Below are positions 40,292 to 51,355 of a stretch of 64,000 nt of DNA, piece by piece; position 1 is the stretch's first letter, and the number at the start of each line of letters is the position of its first letter. A program made the position numbers and the translations under genes. The stretch is from Enterobacter sp. EA-1 (lineage in GTDB: Bacteria; Pseudomonadota; Gammaproteobacteria; Enterobacterales; Enterobacteriaceae). The DNA lies in NCBI GenBank assembly GCA_002886105.1, contig CP025776.1, positions 1,426,001 through 1,490,000 of the forward strand, read 5' to 3'. The notes under the pieces are model-generated. The model was not told where the DNA came from. It was given only the letters and a program-made list of their open reading frames with translations, and searched no databases.

Positions 40292-41901
40292 ATGAAAATG
40301 GCGTTGAGTGGTTTACTGATTGGGCTAAGCGCACTGCCGGCAATGGCGATACAGTGTGAAGCGCCCTCAGTCCAGGCGAACGAACAACACGGAAATTTGA
40401 TGCCAGCGGGGAGGTCTGTTTTCAGCTTCCGCTGCTGGGGAAAATTATGTTTCCGCCACGCTGTCTGGTGTGACCGACGCTCATTTGCTGGACAGGCAAA
40501 ACCACCCTTTACGTGCGTTACTGGAAGGCGGACCGAGTGATGGCGAGCAGTCATTGCTGTTTTCGTTACCGATACAACAACCTTCATCACTGGTGCTGCA
40601 TGGTCAGGAAGGCACGCGCTGGCGCTTCTCGTGGCGAATGAAAGAGACCACGCCGCTTCCGCGCCCGCAGACGCTTGCGCCAGTGAGCCCGCGTTTGCAG
40701 CAACTGGCCAGCGAGCTCGCTGCTGGCGGTACAACAGAGGCCTTCTGGCAGGAGCGAAAACAAGCAGGGACGCCATTAGTTGAACCGGTTGACGCCAGCC
40801 ACAAGCGGGTCACGTTTTTATGGCGTGGCGCACGCGCAAATGTCTTTATTCTCGGATCGCCGGCAGGCGATCACGATCCCCCTGTTTCGTCTTGCACATT
40901 CGGATGTCTGGTTCCGCAGTTATGTCGTCCCGGCGGATACCCGCATGCAGTATCAGCTCGCGCCGGATGTACCGCAGGTCGACGGTAGCGCACGGGATCA
41001 ACGTCGGGCGATCCTCGTTAGCGCGCAGGCTGACCCGCTTAATCCACACACCCTGAACACCGGGCAGACCGATCGCTGGAACCGCGCGTCACTGCTTGAT
41101 TTAGCGCCTGCGCGCTACTTCTCCAGCGAAGCCATGGCGCAACCGGTGCGCCACGGTGTTCTGTCGCGCCAGTCATTTTACAGTGAACGCCCCGGGCAAC
41201 CGCCGTGAGATCGTGATTTACCGGCCGCGTGCATCGCAGCCCGCGCGCTGGACGGTGATCCTCTTCGATGGACAAACCCTCGGCAAGGGGAGTACCGCAC
41301 CGCCAATGTGCTGGATGGTCTGATTGCCCGCCACGCGCTGCCGCCGGTCAATATTGTCTTTATCAACAGCCTTGACCACGCGCGGCGCGCCAAAGAACTG
41401 CCGCCGAATACGGATTTTGCCGACTTTATGGCCCCACCGGGAACTGATGCCATGGCTACGTCGGCAGGGGATCCCGGTAACGCGTAATAAAACCGTGCTG
41501 GCCGGAGCAAGCTATGGTGGCCCGCTGCGTCGTGGGTGGCGTTACGTTACCCGCGCCTGTTCGGCAATGTGCTGAGCCTTTCCGGCTCGTACTGGTGGGC
41601 GCCAGAGGGGAAACACCGGGCTGGTTGACGCGTCAGTACCAACATGCGCCGCGCTATCCGGTGCGATTCTGGGGTACAGGCGGGGCGGTTTGAGTCACAA
41701 GGGGCTGACGGCGGCATCTACGCGAACAGCCGTGAGTTTGCGCAGGTGCTGCGCGAAAAGGTTACACCGCGAGTTTTCACCCCCGGGTCAAGTGGTCATG
41801 ATTACGCGGCGTGGGTCGAAGCGCTGGTGGCAGGTATGCGGGATTTTACCGGGCTGGAAGTAACGGGCCGTCAGGGTGAACAAAACGCCCGGCAGCGCTA
41901 A
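40292..41901 (+). CDS. exported Fes/IroE-type siderophore esterase
   Basis: Alpha/beta-hydrolase of the enterochelin-esterase family, about 536 codons. Unlike cytosolic Fes, it starts with a Sec signal, MKMALSGLLIGLSALPAMA (cut near AMA-IQC). The N-terminal half (QLPLLGENYVSATL, VTFLWRGARANVFILGS) is the Fes N-domain; the C-terminal half has REIVIYRPRASQPARWTVIL, the nucleophile elbow VLAGASYGG (Ser) and the catalytic His in WSSGHDYAAW. Predicted to hydrolyse a ferric siderophore in the periplasm after import by the divergent receptor. Frame changes near 40425, 40880, 41195, 41290, 41440, 41525, 41675, 41765. Confidence 0.78.
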
Positions 41902-41932
41902 CGCGTACCGGGCTTGTGCAGGTTGCGAAGGC

Positions 41933-42618
41933 TTAACGCGCAACCACAAAACGTTTGTCGTCGTCCATAAAGGCTTTTTCGCCTGCCGGTGCGACAATCG
42001 AACCGAAGTTCATATGGCCGCGCAGCTTCCAGTTTTCCGGGATGTTCCAGCTACGCTGTACATCGGCATCCACCAGCGGATTGTAGTGCTGTAAGTTCGC
42101 GCCAATCCCTTTTCAGTCAGCGCCAGCCAGACGGCATACTGGGCAATACCGGTGCTGTGTTCAGACCAGACCGGGAAGTTATCGGCATAGGCGGCAAACT
42201 GCTCCTGCAACCCTTTCACCACGTTCTGATCTTTCGAAAAACAGCACCGAACCGGCCGCTGCGGCAAAGCCGTCGATTTTTTCCGAGGTGGCGTGGAAGT
42301 TCTCTGCCGGCACGATCTTTCTCAGCTGTTCGCGCGTCAGTTCCCAGAACTGTACGTGTTCTTTACCCAGCAGGATCAGCGCGCGAGAACTTTGCGAGTT
42401 AAATGCAGACGGCGCCCGGCGAATCGCTTCTTTGATGGTTTCCAATCACAACATCTTCTGCCACCGGCAAGTTTTTTACCGAGGGCGTAAATGGTTCTGC
42501 GTTGTTTCGCCAACGCGATAAAGTTGTCTGACATGACGGCTCCTGAAGTTGACTGTTCAACCGCGGCCGGGGTGGCCTGCGGAAACAACGCGCTAAAAAT
42601 TTTCTGCAACGGGTTCAT
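41933..42618 (-). CDS. nitroreductase-family protein (Frm2/HBN1-like)
   Basis: FMN-dependent oxidoreductase of the short nitroreductase group found in bacteria and yeast. SDNFIALAKQRRTIYALGK, IETIKEAIRRAPSAFNSQSSRALIL (FMN binding), LLGKEHVQFWELTREQLRKIV, SEHSTGIAQYAVWLALTEKG, PENWKLRGHMNFGSIVAPAGEKAFMDDDKRFVV. About 228 codons including an N-terminal extension of ~28 residues; many homologues begin at the internal MSDNF. Frame changes near 42440, 42240, 42110, 41970. Substrate unknown. Confidence 0.82.
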
Positions 42619-42666
42619 GTTCGCCTGATCCGGTTGTGATATCGCCCCCTTTACGGGGCGATGTTT

Positions 42667-42876
42667 TTATTTGCTCAGTACTGCGGTCATATACACGCCG
42701 TTGTCGCTACGGGCGCTGGTGATTTTGTAAGAGGCATTCGCCTGTTCTGCCTGAGCGGCAATTTTTGCTTCAGCCGCGCTGAGGTGGAAGCGCTGGCGCT
42801 GATGCTTTGTGCAAAAGAGCCGAAAGAGGAGAGTAGAAAGTGCAGCAACAGCAACGAAAGTTTTGATGAATTTCAT
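42667..42876 (-). CDS. DUF1471 (YhcN/BhsA-type) small periplasmic protein
   Basis: Signal peptide MKFIKTFVAVAALSTLLF, then a short Ser/Ala stretch that is probably misread between residues 19 and 32, and the family ending LSAAEAKIAAQAEQANASYKITSARSDNGVYMTAVLSK. The family groups stress-response and biofilm-related proteins; 70 codons, a little short of the usual 85 because of the damaged middle. Confidence 0.75.
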   Translation of the reverse strand: MKFIKTFVAVAALSTLLFRLFCTKHQRQRFHLSAAEAKIAAQAEQANASYKITSARSDNGVYMTAVLSK

Positions 42877-43069
42877 GGTCGTAATCCTGTTCAGTTTTGT
42901 TTGAGAAGGGCTGTGTTGCCCTGATGTGATAAATCATAAGCCTGCAAATCGCTGATAAAAAGCGGAACAATTTGCGGATAACATTCAAAAAATAGAACAA
43001 GAGTGGCGAGAGATGCAATTAAAGCTGAGTTAACCCTGCCGCCAAACGGAGAGGGCAGGGTAAATGTTC

Positions 43070-43310
43070 TCAGACAGCGAGCCAGCGCCGCCAGATAAAG
43101 CGCAACACAAAGAACTCAACGCAACCGAGCAGCAAAACCACAGGCAGTAGAGCAGGGTATAAAGCTGATTTAAATCCAGCAGGTGGAAGCGCTGCACCAG
43201 TTTTGCGCCAGTTGCAGCCCCGGTGTGGGCGCGGGAAGCAGCAACACAGAGATAAACGCCATCAGCAGGATGCCGGCAAGGGTAACCAGAGATTCTAAGG
43301 GGTGTTTCAT
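43070..43310 (-). CDS. small inner-membrane protein coupled to the chemoreceptor gene
   Basis: About 79 residues: [31 protein letters not shown], then (one frame change near 43205) LVQRFHLLDLNQLYTLLYCLWFLLLGCVEFFVLRFIWRRWLAV and TGA. Two hydrophobic segments, so an inner-membrane protein; positive C-terminus. Not recognised. Its ATG overlaps the TGA of the upstream chemoreceptor gene (ATGA), a sign of translational coupling. Confidence 0.6.
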
Positions 43311-45136
43311 AAGCGTCTGTCGGTGATGAAAAGCCGCATTGTCGGGGAAAGCTGGCCTGAGCGCAACGTTCCCCGAGGCACCAGGCCACCACGAAGCGGT
43401 CAACCAGTGTTGCCATGGTTTCGGACTGATGATCCAGCATCTGGCTGGCGCTGGCGGCACTCGCCACCAGACCGGCGTTTTGCTGCGTGACCTGCTCCAG
43501 CTGGTTCAGCGCCTGATGTACCTGCGAAACGCCCAGCGACTGCTCACTGGCCGCGCGGGCAATATCGCTGATAAATGCCAGCATCTGGCCGGTATTGGCC
43601 TTCGCCGCTTGCAATGCGCGATCGGAGGACTGCACCAGCGTGACTCCTTGCTGGATCTGCTCCATATTTTCGTGACCAGTTCGCGGATCTGGTGCGCGTC
43701 GTTGGCGCAACGCTGGGACAGATTGCGCACTTCGCTTGCCACCACCGCAAAGCCTTTGCCCATCTCTCCGGCACGCGCGGCTTCAACTGCAGCGTTCAAC
43801 GCCAGCAGGTTGGTCTGGAAGGAGATTTCGTCAATCGAGCTGACAATGCTGGAGATCTGTTCGCTGGAGGCACGGATAGCGCTCATGCTCAGGTTCGCTT
43901 CGCCCGCCGCGGCTCGCTTCTGCACCTGTTCTCCATCTCTTCGGTCAGTTTTTTTCGCTTCGTTGGCGTTATCCGCCGTCTGGTTCACTGCCGTGGCGAT
44001 TTGCTCCATGCTGGCTGCGGTTTCCACCAGCGACGCGGCCTGTTCATCCGTGCGGGACGTTAAATCCTGATTGCCGCCGGCAATCTCAGAACTGGCACCG
44101 CGCAGCACATTCGCCCCGTGTTTAATTTCACTCACAATATGCTGAATGTTTTCAATCGCCCCGGGTTGTAAGCGCGGTTAAGCAGAGAGAGCTCATCGGT
44201 GCCGGGAACCTCCAGCCGCTGGGTCAGATCGCCGTTCATCCCTTCAATGGTGGAGAGCGAGGTATGTAACTGGCGGTGAATGCTGCTGGCGACCAGCAAG
44301 GCGAAAAACAGCGCCACAACCAGTGCCGCAACGCTGATAACAGCAAAGATCGTCACGTCGCGCCGGGCTTTATCCGCCAGCGTTTGCGCCGTGTGCAGCA
44401 GTGTATTAGCCTGCGGCGTTTGCAGTTGCGCCGCCAGCTTCGCGTTGACGTCCGCCGTACTGAAAACACGCGTTGCCGCCAGCCATGCCTGCTGTTTACC
44501 CACCACTTCATTAAGCAAGCGGAACTGCCCGTCGTTAAAACGATCGGCAGAGAAAACGTTCGACATCAGGGCACGTTCAACGCCAGTCTGTTCTTTGGCG
44601 TTGAGCAGGCTGTAGTAAGCCGCCAGTTGATTGACGATATCGCCATTGTCAGTGAGTTGGCTAATGCCTCCCACCACATTGAGTAAATCGTTGATGATCG
44701 TGCTGTACCACACCAGCTCAGCGACTCGCTGCCGCTTACGCTCTGGCTTCGCACCTGCTGGCGGAATGCCTCCAGTCCTTGCTGGTGTTGCCGGAATTGG
44801 TCCAGTGCGCGTTGGATATCGCTATTGGCATCTTGTACCTGCGACTGTTTAGCGCCTCCACCGACTGGCTAAGCGTCTGTGCCGACAAGGGATATTGTGC
44901 TGATAATTCAGTGGAAAATTGCTGACCTTTACTGCCTAAATAACCGGCATGCCGCTCTTTTGCAACTCCTGAATCACGTTACCGGCGTTTTTTGAAGCTC
45001 AAAGAGATAATGGTGCGCATTTGCTGACCCGTTTCCACGCGGGACAGGATGCCGCTGGTTGCCAGCCGATCAACGCAAACAATAGCGGCAGCAGCGCCAG
45101 TAATAATTTTGCTTTCATCGAGTAAATCCAACTCAT
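43307..45136 (-). CDS. methyl-accepting chemotaxis protein
   Basis: Chemoreceptor: N-terminal TM ([18 protein letters not shown]), periplasmic four-helix ligand domain of about 170 residues, TM2 ([23 protein letters not shown]), HAMP, and the cytoplasmic hairpin with [22 protein letters not shown] (methylation region) and the CheW/CheA contact [20 protein letters not shown]. Ligand unknown; no NWETF-like C-terminal tail. About 605 codons. Frame changes near 44960, 44850, 44750, 44160, 43960, 43660 and 43380. ATG at 45136, with an in-frame alternative at 45118. Confidence 0.82.
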
Positions 45137-45344
45137 AAATATGCCTCATGTTTGCGGGTGCTCATATTTGTTATCGGAATAGAGGCTGACGCCTTTATTT
45201 TAACGTAAGGCTTGTTGATATTTATCAATTCTTCTAATGTGTTCTTACTCTTTGTATTATTGTGGAAAGAAAGCTTGTTAAAAATGCTTTTTTATCTCTG
45301 ATTAATCACAGGGAATAATCAGGCGGTGAAAAATTAACGCGTTA
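45137..45344. other. intergenic between chemoreceptor and ybdK
   Basis: 208 bp, AT-rich, holding the chemoreceptor promoter. GTAAGGCTTGTTGATATTTATC and nearby A/T runs are seen; a sigma-28 element could not be asserted. Confidence 0.3.
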
Positions 45345-46398
45345 TTATCCCGCCCAGATTTCCGCATGTTTTTGCAAACCCATCAACGATCCCCCGCCTG
45401 CGACAAACTCACGCATCTGCTGCGCTTCGCTCTTGCCACGCTTTACCACATTAGCCAGTTCATCCAGTGCGCTACCGGCATTGAGCTTATCGGCCCGGTA
45501 CAAACATCCAGCAACGGCGTCAGTGAGTCAGCAATGGTGCACTGTTCGCCGGTATGTACATCGGTCAGGATGCCGTCCAGACCAAAGCGGCAGGCCTGAA
45601 AACGGTTGAATTTATACAATAAGTAATCCCGCTCCTGATGTTTAAACGGGCGCTCGGCCAGCCAGTGCGCCAGCGCCTGAATAAACCCGGCGATAGCATG
45701 AGAGCGTGGGCGATCCATCACCCGCACTTCGACCGTGCCAAAGTGCGGGCTGGGGCGGATGTCCCAATGCAGGTCTTTAATGCTCTCAATCATTGAAGTG
45801 TAGCTTAAGCGTCGAAACAGCCCCGCAAACTCCTGCCAGTTGCTGACCCACGGTGCATGGCCGTTATCCGGGAAGGCGGAAAAGATATTCAGCCGTGATG
45901 ACGCAAAGCGGGTATCCGTGCCCTGCATATACGGCGAGGCGCCAAGCGCAATAAAGTGCGGCACGAAGCGGGAAAGGCCATGCAATAAATAGATGGCGTC
46001 ATCGCCGCTCGGGCAACCAATATGCATGCTGACCAAAGACCGTGGCCTGCTGTACCAGATAACCGAACATCTCCAGCGTATGGTGATAACGCTCGTTGCA
46101 CACCTCCCTCGGCGCTGCCATTTCTGGAAAGGGTGCGTCCCGCCGCCGCAAATACGCAGATGGTGCTCCGCCGCCTGCAAAATCACCGACTGCATGGCGG
46201 AGGAATTGATGTGCCGCTGGTTGATATCCCGGCGCCAGTGGCGATTTCCAGCATGCTTTCGGTGATATCACTTCGCCGGCGGTGATCTGGTCTTTACCGC
46301 TGCGATAAGCCGGGAAGAGTCCCCGGCAAATCGTAGCCGGCTGTAATTCCAGTTCAATACCCAGCGTAAATGCGTCAGAACATGAAAATCAATGGCAT
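45345..46398 (-). CDS. ybdK: YbdK, carboxylate-amine ligase (GCS2 family)
   Basis: Weak gamma-glutamate-cysteine ligase of unknown physiological role. [49 protein letters not shown] (frame-broken), [58 protein letters not shown], end AEIWAG. About 351 codons against ~372, shortened by deletions. Frame changes at many places in the first third. In E. coli K-12 ybdK lies elsewhere on the chromosome, so the location differs. Confidence 0.88.
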
Positions 46399-46657
46399 AA
46401 CACTCCCTTACGCAATGTTTTCTTTATTATGGAAGTGAATATCCATTCCTTCCTCCTGCCATTGCCGGTGATTTTACCTGTTCGGGCCAGAGCAACAGAA
46501 TTCTTTTGTATGCCCACGAAAAGCCGTAATAAAAACACGCTGCTAAAATATATCGGCGGAAATAAGTCTCCGGTAATATAACGGCGTTACATCGCCACGA
46601 AAGATAAGCAACAATAAAGAGGGCGATGAAACTTCTGCGGTGGTTAGCCGGCTCCCT

Positions 46658-48066
46658 TCAAAATTGCTCCAGTTGCCCGCGAAGGACTTCCACGCCGGGG
46701 GCGATGGCATCCGGGTTGATGGCATGAAATCCCACGGAAGAAGTTATCCGGCGCATCTTGCAGGAAATGGCGCGCCGAAGGGTTCAATACACCCGCATGA
46801 GCCGCGCGCCGGTTAACTGCTGGGTGCTTATCTGGCGTGCGGAGCCAGAAGGCATTGGCATGTTCACTGCCGGGCATCATCTCACAGTCAGGCAGGAAGG
46901 TGCGCAACGCATTATGGCAGTCCCAGCGCCGGGCGGAGTCTTCATGGTAGCGCCGCAGATGGGTTTCAATGGCCCTGCGCCAGAAAATGTCCATCTGATA
47001 CTGAATATTGGTTGGCGGGTGGCGATAGACCAACCGGCGCAGCGCGCGCCTCATCAATTAGGGGCGGCAACCATATACCCCAGCCGCAAACCCGGCGACA
47101 GCGCTTTGACAGGCTGAATCACCCGCCCGCTGCGATCGCTGGCTTTTAACGCGGGCAGCGGGTTTTGCATAAAGTTACTCTCTGAGTCGTAATCATCCTC
47201 AATCACCACCGCATCGTGGCGGGTGGCGTAATCGAGCAATTCAGTGCGACGCGCTTTACTCATGGTCACGCCGGTCGGCACTGGTGCCACTGGCGTAGTA
47301 GTAGTCACACGGTGTTTCATTGAGCACCAGCCCTTCGCTGTCTACCGGGTGCGGCACGATCTGCGTATCGCTTAATAAGAAGGTGTTAATCGCTTCGCGA
47401 AAGCTGGGGTTCTCCACCGCAACGCGGGTGGTGCGCGACATTAACAGGCGCGTCAGCAGATAGAGCGCATTTTGCGAGCCCAGCGTAATCAGGATCTCAT
47501 CTGGTGCAGCGACAATGCCGCGTTTGGGCAGCACGCGGGTACGGATCTGCTCAATCAACATCGGCACATCCGGTCAATATGATCAATCACCCATGCCGGG
47601 TCGCGCACACCACCGTGCAGCCAGTTTGCCGCTGCGCCGTATGAGCGGGAACTGTTGGGTATAGGGCTGACCGTAGATAAACGGGTAACGGTAGTGCATC
47701 CAGCCAGCGGGTTTGAGGATCGATTCCTGACTGGGGGGTAATTTTCAGGCGACTGCCCCAATGTGGTGCACTGCTTTCGCATTCAGGTGCAGGTTGGCGT
47801 ATTTGCCCACAGCTGTAGTAATCCGGGTGCAGGTAGTACCCGCTGCGGGGGCGGCTGACGAGGTAACCTTCGTTCACCGGGCTTTCGAACACCAGCGCAG
47901 TGGTATTACGCGATACATTGAGCTGGCTGGCGAGCTGGCGGCACGAAGGCAGCGGGGTATCCGCCGGGAAAATACCGCTCAGAATCGCATTAATCAGCGA
48001 TTCGCGAACCTGCTCTTGCAACCCTCGTTGGCCGTCAAAATTTACGTTCAGTAGATGACGAATCAT
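46658..48066 (-). CDS. MocR/GabR-type regulator (GntR HTH fused to aminotransferase-like domain)
   Basis: PLP-dependent transcription factor. N-terminal GntR winged helix: QEQVRESLINAILSGIFPADTPLPSCRQLASQLNVSRNTTALVFESL, then a linker of about 60 residues and an aminotransferase-like domain (APDEILITLGSQNALYLLTRLLM, VEDDYDSES, PLP-lysine region FSKALSPGLRLGYMVAP where the window reads QPVKALSPGLRLGYMVA). About 469 codons. Ends RGQLEQF and TGA. Divergent from the amino-acid transporter operon, so likely its regulator, with an amino acid or PLP adduct as effector. Confidence 0.85.
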
Positions 48067-48295
48067 GCTGTACTCCTCCGGATATATCGCTATACAGGGT
48101 TGAGCAAATTCCATACCAGCTTCGGTGCATCTGACACAACCATTCACAAAAACTGGCTCTATTCAGAAAAGCGCAAGCCTCCCTATTGTAAAAACGCAGT
48201 CACAAAAACCGGACGGCTCACTGTTTCGGCATATATCTTAACGCTTCCAGCACACCCGGGATATACCGTCTGGCACATTTAATAAGGGTGGAAAG
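48067..48295. promoter_or_regulatory. regulator/transporter intergenic with direct repeats
   Basis: 229 bp between divergent starts. TCACAAAAACTGG (48144-48156) recurs as TCACAAAAACCGG (48200-48212): 12 of 13 bases identical, same orientation, 56 bp apart. MocR regulators such as GabR and PdxR bind direct repeats, so these are candidate operators. Confidence 0.5.
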
Positions 48296-49126
48296 ATGAA
48301 AAAGTATTCGGCAAATCTTGCAGCATGACACGGCATTTTCTTTACACGCAGTGGCAGCAGATTTACCCGAAATCGAAAAGTCCGGCACCATGAAAGTCGC
48401 GACTGAAGATGATTATGCTCCGTTTAACTTTATGAATAACGGCCAGACGGATGGTTTTAACAAGGACATGCTTGAAGAGTTACGCAAATACGCGAAATTC
48501 AATATCAACCAAAGTATTTTACCGTGGACCGGCTTACTCGCCGCGGTTTCTACTGGCCAGTATGATATGGCATTAACCGGTGCGGTAATTACCGATGAAC
48601 GCCTCAATGTGTTTAATTTCACACCACCGTGGGCCTCTGCTCAGCATTATTTCGTGAAACGCGCTGACGATAAAACATTAAATACCATTGCCGATTTGAG
48701 CGGTAAAAAAGTGGGCGTACAGGCGGGCAGCGCATTGCTGGCGCGTTTACCGGAACTGAAAGCGATGCTGGAAAAAGTCGGCGGCAAATTGGGGCCGGTG
48801 GTGGAGTATCAATCCTACCCGGAAGCCTACGCCGATCTGGCGAATAAACGCGTCGACTACGTGATCAACGTGGTTATCTCGGTTAACGACTGGTGAAAGC
48901 CAAGCCGAAGGTCTTTGCCAAAGGACTGGCGGTATCCGGCCACTGGTTATATGGCATGGCCTATCCTGAAACTCCGGAATTGCGAAGTTTATGACCGGGT
49001 TTATGAACCATATGACCGAAACCGGCAAGCTGACCGAGTTGCAGAAAAAATGGTTCGGCGAGACCTATGAACTGCCGAAAGGCCGATCACAGCGCCGATC
49101 AGTTCCACAAGTTAGCCGGTCTGTAA
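48296..49126 (+). CDS. amino-acid ABC transporter, periplasmic binding protein
   Basis: Family-3 solute-binding protein. Signal peptide MKKYSANLAA... (frame-broken near 48325) ending AVAADLPEIEKSG; KVATEDDYAPFNFMNNGQTDGFNKDMLEEL, LLAAVSTGQYDMALTGAVITDERL (binding site), LSGKKVGVQAGSALL. About 276 codons. The substrate is an amino acid or close relative; the type cannot be read from the sequence. First gene of a five-gene operon. Confidence 0.85.
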
Positions 49127-49172
49127 GTGTCACGCGGCGGGCGACCGCCGCTCGTTTTAAACAGGAGGGAAC

Positions 49173-49799
49173 ATGGACTTAATTTCATGGCAACTGTTGA
49201 TTGAAGGCGCATGGACGACCCTCTGGATCTCTGGCGTGGCGATTGCGTTTGGGGTGGTTATCGGTCTGGTTATTGCGTTTATCCGCATGATGAAGATCCC
49301 GTTCGTTGACCAGTTGCTGGTGGTTTACATCAGTCTGGCGCGCGCCACGCCGCTGGTTACGCTGGTGCTGTTTCTGTTTTTATCCCTGCCGACGCTCGGC
49401 ATCAAACGCTGGCGGCGATTGTCGCCCTGACGCTGAACACCTCCGCGTTTAACGCCGAAATCTGGCGTAACGCCTTCCGCAATTTCCCCCCGCGAGCGAA
49501 GCGGCGGAGTCGGTGGGCATGCGGCGCTGGACCTACTTCCGGCAAATTATGCTGCCGCAGATGTGGATTGAGAGCCTGCCTGCGCTGGTCAGCGAGATGT
49601 CATTTTTGATCAAAGGCAGCCCGGCGATTGCCGTTATCGGCGTGGTGGATCTGACGCGTGTCACCAACCGCATCTCATCGGTGACGTACGAACCGTTGTC
49701 GCCGATCCTCGCCGCCGGTCTGTTGTACGTCATTATTATCGGCCTGCTGCTGAAGTTGCAGGGGATGGCGGAACGTAAAGCGAAGCACTGGCGCGATAA
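49173..49799 (+). CDS. amino-acid ABC transporter permease (first)
   Basis: HisM/GltJK-type permease, about 208 codons, with segments LISWQLLIEGAWTTLWISGVAIAFGVVIG, LLVVYISLARATPLVTLVLFLFLS, and the EAA loop AAESVGMRRWTYFRQIMLPQM. ATG 49173 follows AGGAGGGAAC. Frame changes near 49410, 49495 and 49785; the real end is ALAR and TAA at 49797, with GGAGGAG before the next gene. Confidence 0.85.
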
Positions 49800-49813
49800 G
49801 AGACGGAGGAGTT

Positions 49814-50475
49814 ATGAATCAGTGGGGAATTATCTGGGCAGCGCGGAAAGCTTTTTAATGGCCTGCTATCAACACTTGAACTGTTTATTATTGCCGCCGT
49901 TGTGGGGTTATTGATTGGCGTATTACTGTGTTACGTCATGGAATATCAAAACCGCTTTATTAATCGCCTGATTATCGCTTTTGTCAGCCTGATGCGCGCC
50001 GTGCCTTTTTGATTCTGGCCTATTTGCTTTTATTACGGTTTGCCGCAACTGGGATCAGTATGGAGGCTGGACGGCGGGTCTGTTGTCACTGGTGATTTAT
50101 CATGGCGCTTATTTCTTCGAAATATTGCGTAGCCAGCGGCGGATCTTCTCCGCAGGCTATATTGAGGCGGCCGTATCACAGGGGTTCTCGCGTTATAAAA
50201 TATTCCGCCGCATTGTATTGCCGAATATTTTTTCCTCTGCGCTGCCGCTGATGGGAAACCAGCTGATTATTTGCCTGAAAGACACTGCATTTCTGTGCAT
50301 TATTACCGTGCAGGAGATCACCGCCGCCGCGAATAGTGTGCAGTCGACTTACTTTATTCCGTTTAACGCCTTTATTGTCGCCATTGCGCTGTACTGGGGG
50401 ATCAGCATTTTGCTGGAGTTGCTGATTAAGCGGTTAAGCCATTACGGAGCGAAAAGAGGAATGACCCATGCCTGA
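49814..50475 (+). CDS. amino-acid ABC transporter permease (second)
   Basis: Partner permease: MNQWGIIWAARESFLNGLLSTLELFIIAAVVGLLIGVLLC, RLIIAFVSLMRAVPFLILAYLLYYGLPQLG, EAA loop EAAVSQGFSRYKIFRRIVLPN, LLELLIKRLSHYGAKRGM. About 220 codons. Frame changes near 49850, 50010 and 50055. Overlaps the ATPase gene by 8 bp. Confidence 0.85.
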
Positions 50476-51224
50476 AGCAAGCGCGGTTAGCATTAAAAAC
50501 CTGTCCAAACAGTTTGATAACGTCGAAGTGCTGCGGGATATCAACCTGACGGTGGAAAAGGGCACGGTGGTCAGCATCCTCGGGTCGTCCGGTTCCGGTA
50601 AATCGACGCTGTTGCGCTGCATGAACTGGCTGGAACAACCGGATCGCGGGGAAGTGCGCATCAGCGGCCTGCGCATCGGGGTGGATGAAAAAACCGGCAA
50701 AGCGATGTCGCACAAAGCTCTCTCTCACATTCGTGAACGGGTGGGGATGGTGTTCCAGAGCTTTAACCTGTGGCCGCATTTAACGGTGTTGCAAAACGTC
50801 ACCGAAGCGCTGGTGCACGTCAAGGGAATGAAGCGCGAGATGGCGAACGAAATTGCTCACCGGCAACTGGAAAAAAGTCGGCATGAGCCATAAAGAAGCG
50901 GTCTACCCGATTACGCTTTCCGGCGGGCAGAAGCAGCGCGTGGCGATTGCCCGCTCGCTGTCGCCGGAGGTGATCCTGTTTGATGAACCCACGTCAGCGC
51001 TCGATCCGGAACTGGTGAACGAGGTGCTGGGGGTGATGAAAGATCTTGCCGCGGAAGGTTACACCATGGTGGTGGTCACCCATGAGATGGATTTTGCCCG
51101 CCGGTGTCGGATGAAGTGGTGTTTCTGGAGAAAGGTCTGTTGATTGGAAAAAGCCCCGCCGGAGAAATTCTTTACCAATCCGGATTCGGACCGCGTACGC
51201 AAGTTTTTGCAGTCCAGCCGCTGA
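50468..51224 (+). CDS. amino-acid ABC transporter ATPase
   Basis: GlnQ/HisP-type ATPase. Walker [14 protein letters not shown]-loop VFQSFNLW, signature LSGGQKQR, Walker [15 protein letters not shown], switch [10 protein letters not shown]. About 252 codons. Frame changes near 50875, 51105 and 51160; the end [11 protein letters not shown] is usual for the group. Confidence 0.9.
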
Positions 51225-51230
51225 ATATCA

Positions 51231-51252
51231 CCCTCCCCATCGGGGAGGGCTC
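51231..51252 (+). terminator. hairpin between ATPase and dehydrogenase genes
   Basis: CCCTCCCC, loop ATC, GGGGAGGG, immediately after the ATPase gene. No clear T run follows, so it may be a processing or attenuation hairpin rather than a full terminator. Confidence 0.45.
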
Positions 51253-51355
51253 TCCGATAGTCTTTCCCTATGACGCGATAGCAATCTCGTAACGGCCCGG
51301 CCGTGGCGCGTGCAGTACCCTGAACGCAGTATTCATTCTGAAGAGGTGGAGGTGT

